A stretch of 64,000 bases of DNA from Streptomyces hundungensis (GTDB lineage Bacteria > Actinomycetota > Actinomycetes > Streptomycetales > Streptomycetaceae): contig NZ_CP032698.1 of the NCBI RefSeq assembly GCF_003627815.1, positions 8,308,001 to 8,372,000 on the forward strand. The letters run 5' to 3'. How positions within the stretch are numbered: position 1 is the first letter of the stretch; every line of letters begins with the position of its first letter. Shown one piece after another: positions 43,434 through 50,674 of this stretch. A program made the position numbers and the translations under genes. The notes beneath the pieces were generated by a model. The model saw only the letters and a list, made by a program, of their open reading frames with translations. It was not told where the DNA came from and ran no database searches.

Positions 43434-44000
43434 TCACAGCAGCCGGTCGACCAGTCCGTCGATGTAGTCCGGGGTGAGCGGCACCATGCCGAACAGGACA
43501 CGGATGTACATCGGGGCCAGGACGTGGTCCAGCACGTCGAGTGCGTCGGGTGCCGGCTCGCCGCGCTCGCGGGCGCGATCGAGCATGGACTGTAGCTGCC
43601 TGGTGCGCTCGGCGCGGAGGTCGGCACCGGCCTGTCGGCCTTGCTGGCCACTGCTCGACAGGGCGACGGCCAGGTGCAGCACCGCTGGACCGTCGGGTCC
43701 GGTGATTTCTCGGGCCACTTGGGCCGCGTACGTGCGCAGGTCGCCGTCCAGGCTCCCGGTGTCGGGCATCGGCGACTGGGCATTGAGGCGGGTGAGCACC
43801 ACCTCGGTGAGCAGGGTTTCCAGACCCCCCCATCGGCGGTAAATGCTGCTGTCGGCCACGCCTGCGCGGGCTGCGACGTCGCCGACGGCGAAATTTCCGT
43901 AGCCGCGCTCGCCGATCAGGTCGGTGACGGCTTGGTGCACCTGGGCGGCGACGCGTGCGCTGCGCCCGCCGGGCCGCCGGGCTCGCTGTTGTTCGTTCAC
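43434..44000 (-). CDS. TetR-family transcriptional regulator
   Basis: A 188-residue TetR-type repressor. The helix-turn-helix is GNFAVGDVAARAGVADSSIY then RRWGGLETLLTEVVL, preceded by VHQAVTDLIGERGY. The C-terminal ligand domain is all-helical and ends VPLTPDYIDGLVDRLL, as in the TetR_C group common in actinobacteria. It diverges from the MFS exporter at 44153. CCTTAACGCAG repeats lie between, consistent with repression of the exporter until a drug-like ligand binds. Confidence 0.9.
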   Translation of the reverse strand: MNEQQRARRPGGRSARVAAQVHQAVTDLIGERGYGNFAVGDVAARAGVADSSIYRRWGGLETLLTEVVLTRLNAQSPMPDTGSLDGDLRTYAAQVAREITGPDGPAVLHLAVALSSSGQQGRQAGADLRAERTRQLQSMLDRARERGEPAPDALDVLDHVLAPMYIRVLFGMVPLTPDYIDGLVDRLL

Positions 44001-44007
44001 ACCCTCA

Positions 44008-44067
44008 CCTTAACGCAGTCGGCTCTTGCGTTTATGCGGCACGCTGCCGTACATTTCCTTAACGCAG
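44008..44067. promoter_or_regulatory. Probable TetR operator repeats
   Basis: CCTTAACGCAG occurs twice as a direct repeat (44008-44018 and 44057-44067), with a related inverted TTGCGTTTATG at about 44027 between them. They lie between the divergent TetR and MFS genes. Confidence 0.5.
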
Positions 44068-44152
44068 GCGCCGACGGCTTTAAGGGCGCTGTGTCGTATC
44101 ACCACCCGCGTCGACCCGACCAGGTGAACCTGACCGATCGAAGGGAAAGCTC

Positions 44153-45682
44153 TTGGCTGCATCCATGGCTGCGTCGCATGCGACCGCAGGCGGTCGATCA
44201 AGCAGGGCCGTGCTGTTCACGGTGGCCTGCCTGGGCCAGTTCATGGTCCTGCTGGACAACACGATCGTCGGAGCGGCGCTGCCCGATATGCAGCACAGGC
44301 TGCACACTCAACTGACCGGTCTGCAATGGATCGTCGACGCGTACGTCCTGTTGGTCGCCATGCTGCTTCTGGCCGGCGGTGTCTTCGCCGACCGGTTCGG
44401 TCGCAAGCGGGTGTACCTGACCGGCGTGGCCGTTTTCACCACCGCGTCCCTCATATGCGCCCTCGCCCCAACGGTTGGTTGGCTGATCGCCGGCCGGGTA
44501 TTGCAGGGCATCGGCGCCGCGGCGCTGGCCCCCGCCTCACTCTCCCTGCTCACCGCCGCATACCCCGTGCCGCAGGAACGCATCAAGGCGATCGGGCTGT
44601 GGGCCGGCCTCAGCGGCATCGGCCTGGCCGCAGGCCCCGTGGCCGGCGGCGTGTTGACGGACGCCTACGGCTGGCCCGCTATCTTCCTGGTCAATCTGCC
44701 CATCGGCGTGATCCTGCTCCTTGTCGGTGTGCGCCGCCTCGGCGAGTCCCGCAATCCGAGCGCCCCCGCGATCGACATCCCGGGCACGGTGTTGTCCGTA
44801 CTGGGGGTTGGGGCGCTGACATACGGGCTGATCGAGGGTGGTTCCCGAGGGTGGACCTCGCCGGTCATCCTGGGAAGCTTCGCCGCCGCGCAGGTCCTCC
44901 TCGCCGCCTTCGTCGCCGTCCAAGCGCGTCGTTCTGCTCCGATGCTGCCGTTGCGGCTGTTCCGGCAGCGACTGTTCACCGTGTCCAACGCCGCCGTGGT
45001 CGTGGTGGGCTTCGCGCTCATGGGCTCGTCGTTCTTCTTTTCCCAGTTCTTCGTCTACGTCCAGGGCAGTTCGATTCTGCGGGCCGGCCTACAGACCCTG
45101 CCGATGTCCCTGGCCATGGTGATCGTCAGCCCGTACGCGGGCCGGCTCGCCGCCCGGTACGGCTTCCGCATCGTGGTCACCGCCGGCCTCGCCCTCGCAG
45201 GCCTGGGACTGCTGGCGCTCGGCATGGTGCACGCCCACACGGCCTATGGGGACGTGTGGTGGCGACTGGCACTCGCCGGCACCGGCTTCGCCCTCGCCAT
45301 GTCCCCCCTGACCGGCGCCGCCATCCAAGCCGTCAGTCCGCAGGAAGGCGGCCTCGCATCGGGCATCAGCAGCACCACGCGGCAGATCGGCGCGGTGCTG
45401 GGAGTAGCGGTACTTGGAGCCGTCGTCCGCGCCCGACAGTCCAGCGGCGCCTCCTTCGAGACCGGCCTCAACAGCGCCTTTGTCGCGGCCGGCGCCGTCA
45501 CTTTGGCGAGCGCCGTGTTCACCGGCCTGTGGCTGACTCGGTCCGAGCCCGCGGAAGGCTCCGCGGCGCCGCACCGTTCCACAGGTCCACAAACGGTCAC
45601 CACTTTGAGTGCCTGTTTTCGATTTCGGGGACTGAAGCGGGTCTGGTCTGGGAGTTGGAGTGGGTTGAGAATGTGGACATGA
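44153..45682 (+). CDS. MFS multidrug exporter, DHA2/EmrB-QacA type
   Basis: A 509-residue 14-TM drug:proton antiporter. Motif D1 is VACLGQFMVLLDNTIVGAAL, motif A is GVFADRFGRKRVYLTG, motif B is LIAGRVLQGIGAAALAPASL and motif C is GLSGIGLAAGPVAGGVLTDA. The start is most likely the TTG at 44153, 3-4 nt behind AAGGGAAAG; the ATG at 44165 is too far from it. The last 25 residues (SACFRFRGLKRVWSGSWSGL) do not look like a normal family C-terminus and may reflect a rearrangement where foreign DNA begins. Regulation is by the divergent TetR protein. Confidence 0.9.
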   Translation: MAASMAASHATAGGRSSRAVLFTVACLGQFMVLLDNTIVGAALPDMQHRLHTQLTGLQWIVDAYVLLVAMLLLAGGVFADRFGRKRVYLTGVAVFTTASLICALAPTVGWLIAGRVLQGIGAAALAPASLSLLTAAYPVPQERIKAIGLWAGLSGIGLAAGPVAGGVLTDAYGWPAIFLVNLPIGVILLLVGVRRLGESRNPSAPAIDIPGTVLSVLGVGALTYGLIEGGSRGWTSPVILGSFAAAQVLLAAFVAVQARRSAPMLPLRLFRQRLFTVSNAAVVVVGFALMGSSFFFSQFFVYVQGSSILRAGLQTLPMSLAMVIVSPYAGRLAARYGFRIVVTAGLALAGLGLLALGMVHAHTAYGDVWWRLALAGTGFALAMSPLTGAAIQAVSPQEGGLASGISSTTRQIGAVLGVAVLGAVVRARQSSGASFETGLNSAFVAAGAVTLASAVFTGLWLTRSEPAEGSAAPHRSTGPQTVTTLSACFRFRGLKRVWSGSWSGLRMWT

Positions 45683-45733
45683 CGCCGGTGGCAGCCCGTC
45701 GATGGACGTGAGGGCTGTGGGGTGGGTCAGGGT

Positions 45734-45755
45734 CGTGACGGTCGCGACCGTCACG
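45734..45755. repeat. 22-bp perfect palindrome
   Basis: Arms CGTGACGGTCG / CGACCGTCACG meet without a spacer. It lies between the MFS gene and the 3' end of the transposase gene, where it could act as a bidirectional terminator or be part of the IS end. Confidence 0.7.
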
Positions 45756-45771
45756 AATTTGATGTTGGCCG

Positions 45772-46623
45772 TCAGGCGGCGGTAGCCATCGCCGCCGGGG
45801 TTGCCCGTGAGGACCGTCGCGCCGGTTTCCGGGTGAGGCGGCGGGTCATCAGCGTGATGGACGCCCACGTGATCAGTGACTCGCTGACCTGCGGGAGCCG
45901 TTCGTGGTCCCGGCAGTGTCGGCGGGCCCGCATGATCCACGACAGCGAGCGTTCGACGACCCAGCGGCGGGGTAGGACAATGAAACCCGTGGTGTTCGGC
46001 GGCCTGCGAACCGTTTTGAGGGTGATGTTCACACGGTCTTTTGCCCAGGTCACGAGCTGTCCGGCATAGGCCGAGTCGGCCCAGACAGTGGCAATCTCGG
46101 GGTGCATCAGGTGCAGCCGGAACAGGATCTCCTTGGCCGCGTCGCGGTCCTGGATGTCGGCCGGGGTGACCATGACGAGCAGGACCAGGCCACGGGTGTC
46201 GACGACCAAGTGCCTCTTGCGGCCGTTGATTTTCTTCGCTCCGTCATAGCCGCGGCTGTCCTTGCCGACGGTCTCGGACGCCTTGACGCTCTGGGAGTCG
46301 ACGACCACGGCGACGGCCTGCGGGGGCTTGCCGGAGGAGAGCCGGACGGCCCGCCGGAGGTGGTCACGGATGAGGCTGATGACGCCGGTGGCGGCCCAGC
46401 GCCGGGCGAACCCGTAGATCGTGCGCCAGGGTGGGTAGTCGGCGGGCATCGCCCGCCACTTGATCCCGTTGTCGACGACATAGCGGATGCCGTCGACGAT
46501 GTCGCGGCGGTGCCATTTCTCCGGCCGGCCCCGGCCGGTCTCGCAGGCCGGAGGCGGCAACAGCGGCTCCAGCAGGGCCCATTCGGCGTCCGTCATGTCG
46601 GACGGGTAGCTGCATCGGCGCAT
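45772..46623 (-). CDS. IS5-family transposase, intact
   Basis: A 283-residue single-frame DDE transposase of the IS5 family (a different subgroup from the 857-bp element). The N-terminal DUF4096 domain is YPSDMTDAEWALLEPLLPPP then RRDIVDGIRYVVDNGIKWRA. The catalytic residues are in VAVVVDSQSVKASETVGKDS, ATVWADSAYAGQLV and RRWVVERSLSWIMRARRHCR. All three acidic residues are present. I could not find inverted repeats or a target duplication, so the element's ends are undefined. Confidence 0.88.
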   Translation of the reverse strand: MRRCSYPSDMTDAEWALLEPLLPPPACETGRGRPEKWHRRDIVDGIRYVVDNGIKWRAMPADYPPWRTIYGFARRWAATGVISLIRDHLRRAVRLSSGKPPQAVAVVVDSQSVKASETVGKDSRGYDGAKKINGRKRHLVVDTRGLVLLVMVTPADIQDRDAAKEILFRLHLMHPEIATVWADSAYAGQLVTWAKDRVNITLKTVRRPPNTTGFIVLPRRWVVERSLSWIMRARRHCRDHERLPQVSESLITWASITLMTRRLTRKPARRSSRATPAAMATAA

Positions 46624-46639
46624 CGTGAACCGGAGGGGC

Positions 46640-46674
46640 CCTGGCCGGGCTGGTGCGGGAGGGAGCCGGCCAGG
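46640..46674 (-). terminator. Stem-loop after the RacP-like gene
   Basis: A 9-bp perfect stem, CCTGGCCGG / CCGGCCAGG, with a 17-nt loop lies 44 bp past the stop of the minus-strand gene at 46718 and before the transposase gene. Confidence 0.45.
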
Positions 46675-46717
46675 ACCCCGGTCCTTCCGGTCACTTCGGC
46701 GTCCCGGGACAGGAGGT

Positions 46718-47134
46718 TCATCCGCTCTGTGAGGCTGCCATCTCCAAGGTGGCCTTGACCGCCTCGATCTGCGTGTTCAGGTAGTTCGCCCACCGGCTCC
46801 TGGGGAACAGAGCCAGGTGCGGAGCGAGCGTGCCCGTGATCATCCGCTTGAACTGGGTGAGCTTCTCACTGACCCAGGCCCTCTCCCACTCCTCCAGCTC
46901 GATCTCGCTCGCGCAGAAGTGGTAACCCCGTTCACGGGTCCAGAGCAGTGGGGGCCAGCCCTTCTGAGCGGCCAGGTCACGCAGGGCGGTCAGCCCGCTG
47001 CGGGTCTGGTACTGGCTCAGCTCACAGGCCCCCATCAGGCGTTTGAACGGCAGCCCCGACGGGGCTGCCTCCAGCAGAGCGATCTGAATCAGCTCGGCGT
47101 GACGCTCTGCGGCCGGGGAGCGCTTGCGCGCCAC
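46718..47134 (-). CDS. RacP-like DNA-binding protein
   Basis: A 138-residue basic protein with an apparent winged-helix N-terminus (ERHAELIQIALLEAAPSGLP, then GACELSQYQTRSGLTALRDL) and a helical C-terminus (QFKRMITGTLAPHLALF, NYLNTQIEAVKATLEMA). From memory it resembles proteins annotated RacP in Streptomyces; function unproven. Its GTG start (47132-47134) overlaps the TAG stop of the upstream gene by one base, so the two are translationally coupled. This type of pair is common in mobile and chromosome-arm DNA. Confidence 0.6.
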   Translation of the reverse strand: MARKRSPAAERHAELIQIALLEAAPSGLPFKRLMGACELSQYQTRSGLTALRDLAAQKGWPPLLWTRERGYHFCASEIELEEWERAWVSEKLTQFKRMITGTLAPHLALFPRSRWANYLNTQIEAVKATLEMAASQSG

Positions 47135-48186
47135 TACTCACCCCGCAACATGCGGGCGAGTTCTTCGTCCATGTCGACCCGCCCGGTGGACACCGCGGTC
47201 TCCAGCCAGTCCAGCACCGCCCGAGCACGGCCGATGTTGTTCAAAACGACCTCGCGCTCGTCCCCGCTCCACTCACGGCCCCGCAGCTTGGGGACCGACT
47301 GCGAGGCTTCGCGCACGAACCGGTGGATCGAGCCGAGCAGATCGACGAAGTCCTCGGTCCGCTCGATCCGCCGGATCGCCGGCGCGACCGGCGACTCCCG
47401 CCGGAAGGCCTCAGCCTGCTGGCGCGAGCGTTCGACCTGGGCCCGGTTGACCGCCAGCCGGGCCCGGTCATCAGCTGCCACCCGGGCAGCAACCTCCGGC
47501 CGACGCAGCACGTCAGAGGCCAGCTTGGCCGCAGCGACGTCGTCGGTGACCACATGGTGCACGGCCTCCACGCGATGCTCGGGCGTCTGGGCATCGTTCA
47601 GGGTGCGGCGCACGTCGATGTCCTGGAGCAGCCGCGCCGCCACCGCCGGCCGCCGCAGCACGTCCCGCGCCGCAGTGACCGCGACGTCCTCGTCGAGAGC
47701 CAGATCGTGGATGCGCTCCACCTTCTCCTGGACAGTCCCGGGACGCTCAGGCCGGTGGCCGGCCCGTTTCTTGGCCAGGTCCGCCGTCCACCGCCGCACC
47801 CCGGTGACCTCGTCGACGGGCACCTTGTCGATCGCGGCGAACCGTTCCTCGTCGTCGGGGATGTTGGCCAGCACGGCGTGGACCTTGTGGGAGACGCCGT
47901 CGCGGCGTTGGCCGACGGGCCACCGGTGTGAGGTGAACCGGTAGTGCAACACGGTCTTGAGCGTCAAGCCGATGTCGTCGGCATAGATCTGCAACGACGC
48001 CTTCACCCCGAACAGCGTGTCCGAGGTCGGCGCCGAACCCCCGACCGGTCGCATCGGCTCGATCTCCAGCGCGTGGTCGCCGATGGTGAACATCGCGCGG
48101 CCGATCTGAGCGACCAACTGCCGGTCACCGGAGACGATTTCGTCGTAACGGCGCCGGGAAACCTGTCCGACTTTCTCTTCCGACAT
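47134..48186 (-). CDS. RacO-like / DUF6192 protein
   Basis: A 350-residue cytoplasmic protein. The N-terminal part (QVSRRRYDEIVSGDRQLVAQ, IGRAMFTIGDHALEIEP, DDIGLTLKTVLHYRFTSHRW) resembles the DUF6192/RacO proteins of Streptomyces and has a ParB-like flavour. The second half is built of short helical repeats, each with a V-L-R-R-P-x-V-A-A-R motif (ARDVLRRPAVAARLLQDIDV, ASDVLRRPEVAARVAADDRA). The ATG at 48184-48186 was chosen (MSEEKVGQVS) over a longer frame. It is followed directly by the RacP-like gene. Role unknown; a DNA-binding or partition-related task is a guess. Confidence 0.6.
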   Translation of the reverse strand: MSEEKVGQVSRRRYDEIVSGDRQLVAQIGRAMFTIGDHALEIEPMRPVGGSAPTSDTLFGVKASLQIYADDIGLTLKTVLHYRFTSHRWPVGQRRDGVSHKVHAVLANIPDDEERFAAIDKVPVDEVTGVRRWTADLAKKRAGHRPERPGTVQEKVERIHDLALDEDVAVTAARDVLRRPAVAARLLQDIDVRRTLNDAQTPEHRVEAVHHVVTDDVAAAKLASDVLRRPEVAARVAADDRARLAVNRAQVERSRQQAEAFRRESPVAPAIRRIERTEDFVDLLGSIHRFVREASQSVPKLRGREWSGDEREVVLNNIGRARAVLDWLETAVSTGRVDMDEELARMLRGE

Positions 48187-48357
48187 GGGGAACACCACCC
48201 CTTTGTCCGAGGCCGGGCGCGGCACGAAGCGCCGCAAGGAACCCGCGGCCCCTTGCTCCATTCGGAGGGTCCTCCCGCCGCGAGATCGTCAACAAGACGT
48301 GACGCCAACTCGGTCAAACTCGGCGCGAGTTAAACAAATAGGGCGTTCATAACAGCG

Positions 48358-48669
48358 TCACTGTGACGCTGTTCCGGACGCTTCATGTCGCTGCCGCCAG
48401 GCCCTTGTCCGGCACCTCGGCGAGCAGTAGACCGTGCCCGCCGGATGCTCCACCCCCGGCGTCCACCGCGTCCCGCACGACGGACACTCCGCGGCGTCCC
48501 GGGCCTTGGTCAACGCCACCACCCTCGCCCGCACGCGGCGGGCCTGATGCCAGTGCCTGGAGCGACACACCGCTGAACAGAACCGGGCCCGCGGGCCGGC
48601 GTCCAGCCGAAGCCGTTCACCACAGACCGGGCAGTACCGGACCACCGCCCGGCCATCACCATCGGCCAC
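48358..48669 (-). CDS. Double zinc-ribbon protein
   Basis: A 103-residue basic protein with two similar Cys motifs: RYCPVCGERLRLDAGPRARF then CSAVCRSRHW, and ECPSCGTRWTP then YCSPRCRTRAWRQ. Each has a CxxC pair and a C-x3-C pair, enough for one zinc each, as in short zinc-ribbon proteins that bind nucleic acid. It lies about 170 bp upstream of the RacO-like gene on the same strand and may belong to the same module. Confidence 0.6.
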   Translation of the reverse strand: MADGDGRAVVRYCPVCGERLRLDAGPRARFCSAVCRSRHWHQARRVRARVVALTKARDAAECPSCGTRWTPGVEHPAGTVYCSPRCRTRAWRQRHEASGTASQ

Positions 48670-48828
48670 GACCCCAGGCTAGGGCTGACCAGAAGATCAC
48701 TTCAGCAACTTCGAAAACGGGCACTGAACGAGGCAGTCGCGAACAGCCCGCGCTGACCAGATCACCTGACGGCCCGTTTCTGCCGTACCCAGGCCCCAAT
48801 CCCACCCGAGAGAGGCACCACCGCCGCG

Positions 48829-49480
48829 ATGCCGCCCCTTCCCGCCGGCCCCACCGTGCTCCACCCGATGCCGGAGCACCCTCGCGTGGTCCTGCTCAAG
48901 CCGCTGGTGACATCACCGCTGATAGAGGTCGGCGACTTCTCCTACTACGACGACCCGGACGACCCGCCCGCGTTCGAGACCCGCAACGTCCTCCACCACT
49001 ACGGTCCCGAACGGCTCGTCATCGGCAAGTAACTGCGCGCTGGGGACGGGCACCCGGTTCATCATGAACGGAACCAACCACCGCATGGACGGCCCGTCCA
49101 CCTTCCCGTTCCCCACCATGGGCGGCTCCTGGGCCGAGCACTTCGACCTGATCGCGAACCTGCCCGGCCGCGGCGACACGGTCGTCGGCAACGACATCTG
49201 GTTCGGCCACGGCGCCACTGTCATGCCCGGGGTGTCTATCGGCCACGGCGCGATCATCGCCTCCGGCGCCGTGGTCAGCGGCGACGTCCCTGACTACGGC
49301 ATCGTCGGCGGCAACCCGGCCCGGCTCATCCGCACCCGTTTCGACGCCGCCGACATCGCCCGGCTCCTCGCCGTGGCGTGGTGGGATTGACCCGTGCAGC
49401 ACATCACCCGGCACCTGCGCACGATCATGTCGGGGACCGTCGCCGATCTGGAGGAGGCCGCCACGCAGCCCGACCGGTAA
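48829..49480 (+). pseudogene. CatB/Vat-type xenobiotic acetyltransferase, inactivated
   Basis: A left-handed beta-helix O-acetyltransferase of the CatB-related group (streptogramin A or chloramphenicol acetylation). The first 67 residues are intact (SPLIEVGDFSYYDDPDDPPA, NVLHHYGPERLVIGK). A one-base change after IGK gives TAA, and the rest continues in another frame: GTGTRFIMNGTNHRMDGPST, WAEHFDLIANLPGRGDTVVG, NDIWFGHGATVMPGVSIGHG and GIVGGNPARLIRTRFD. Near the end WWDW has become WWD-stop (TGG to TGA). Two lesions make it a pseudogene. The active-site His region (NGTNHRMD) is still visible. Confidence 0.85.
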
Positions 49481-49572
49481 CAAGCCTGACGTCGCGTCGC
49501 CGCCGGACCGCCCGGGCCGTGCCCCGGTCTCCTACGCCGGCATCGAGTGGCCCTTGTCCCGTCGCCGACCCC

Positions 49573-49741
49573 GTGTCATCTCGATGGTCCGCGTACCCTT
49601 CGTCATCCCCGCCTGCCCAGCCTCGCGTTCATCCGTGAGCTGATGGCACGTGGGCGCCGGGTCACCTGCGCGAACGAGCCGCCGATGGCCGACCGGATCG
49701 AGTCCGCCGGCGCGGAGCCGGTGGAACGCTGCCGCGCCTGA
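49573..49741 (+). pseudogene. Macrolide-type glycosyltransferase, N-terminal fragment
   Basis: A short stretch reads ISMVRVPFVIP in one frame and PSLAFIRELMARGRRVTCAN then EPPMADRIESAGAEPVE in the next, matching the N-terminal Rossmann start of MGT-type glycosyltransferases (HI-M-x-P, then NPSL-x-x-x-REL-ARGHRVT). A frameshift and loss of the C-terminal 85 percent leave only a relic. It directly follows the dead Vat-like gene. Confidence 0.6.
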
Positions 49742-49806
49742 CGCATGAGACCCGCAGCGACTGTGCCGGTCCACGGTCGCTGCGGGTTCGAGGTGGCTTG
49801 GGCGGG

Positions 49807-49923
49807 CTACTGGCTTTCGATCCAGGTACGGTACCTGGCGACGCCGGTGAAGACGGACGGCGAGTTGGTTGCCGTGCCGCACTCGGCATCGCCCCTGGAG
49901 GCGATGCCGACGAGGCCCGTTCA
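49807..49923 (-). pseudogene. Trypsin-like serine protease, C-terminal fragment
   Basis: On the minus strand GLVGIASRGDAECGTATNSP then SVFTGVARYRTWIES, stop (49807-49809). This is the end of an S1 (trypsin) domain: the last Cys-containing strand, the P-x-V-x-T-x-V motif and the terminal helix. The catalytic residues upstream are gone. Confidence 0.65.
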
Positions 49924-49924
49924 T

Positions 49925-50165
49925 GCCCCGTGCTCCGGCGTCGAGTGTCTCCGTGATGCTGAGCGCGGCCAGGCCCTGCATTTGGTCATTGGCCTGTTGC
50001 AGAGTGCTGGCCGCGATCGCCTCAGAGACCCGGGCCGCGTGCTCCAGTGCCCTGGCCACGCCGGTCGGCGGCTCTCGGTAGGCGGTCAGCCACTGGAATC
50101 CCGCGCGGAGTGCGGCCGTGAGGTCGCCGTCATGGTTTCGGGGGCGTTGGTGGATGCGTGGAGGC
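49925..50165 (-). pseudogene. Helical gene fragment, unrecognised
   Basis: In another minus-strand frame HDGDLTAALRAGFQWLTAYR then EPPTGVARALEHAARVSEAI and QQANDQMQGLAALSITETLD look like a conserved helical protein, cut on the right and joined out of frame to the protease fragment. The family is unknown to me. Confidence 0.4.
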
Positions 50166-50674
50166 ACAGGTCGGCATGGGCGGCACGTCGCGGCGAAGGG
50201 ACGGTAGTCCGTGACGGTGCCGCGCCGGCACCTGGCGCCCTCGGAGCGGCGCCGCCCAGGCCAGTTGTCGGCCAGCCACCGGTGGCAGCGGCAGACCCCG
50301 TGGCGATAGTCCCTGGCCGATCCCAGGCGCGGTTGCGGCGTTCGATGACGACGATCGACGGTGCGGTGCTCGTGGTGATCTGGCACAGGACCGGCTGCTT
50401 GTTGCGGTGCCCCGACGAGAGGGACCCGCCTGCGTGCGTGAGGTGCCTTGGGCTGGGAGCAGCCCCCGGACCAGATCGTCTCCAAATTGCCGTTGCTGCC
50501 TGCAAGTTGGAGAGTGTTGGTCACCGCCTGTCGGTGGAGGGTGGTTGCTGTTTGCCCGTCTACGCCTGTGCCTTGGACGGCAAGGTTCTGTGCCCAACTT
50601 GTGTGATCTCTGTGTTGGCATGTACAAAGCTCCTTGCTATTGATCTTTTGAGTGTTTCCTGGTGGGGGATCCCT
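50166..50674. other. Upstream region of the RHS gene
   Basis: About 500 bases with no recognised gene. The last 150 bases are relatively T-rich (TTGTGTGATCTCTGTGTTGG) and should contain the RHS promoter, but no -10/-35 pair is clear enough to mark. Confidence 0.4.

Noticed and set aside
44326..45711. 461-codon frame overlapping the MFS exporter
   Set aside because: Shadow frame; the MFS motifs are in the other frame.
49745..50674. Open frame continuous with the RHS gene, adding 310 residues at its N-terminus
   Set aside because: The extra part has no protein-like composition, lies opposite coding relics, and would bury the signal peptide that starts at 50675.
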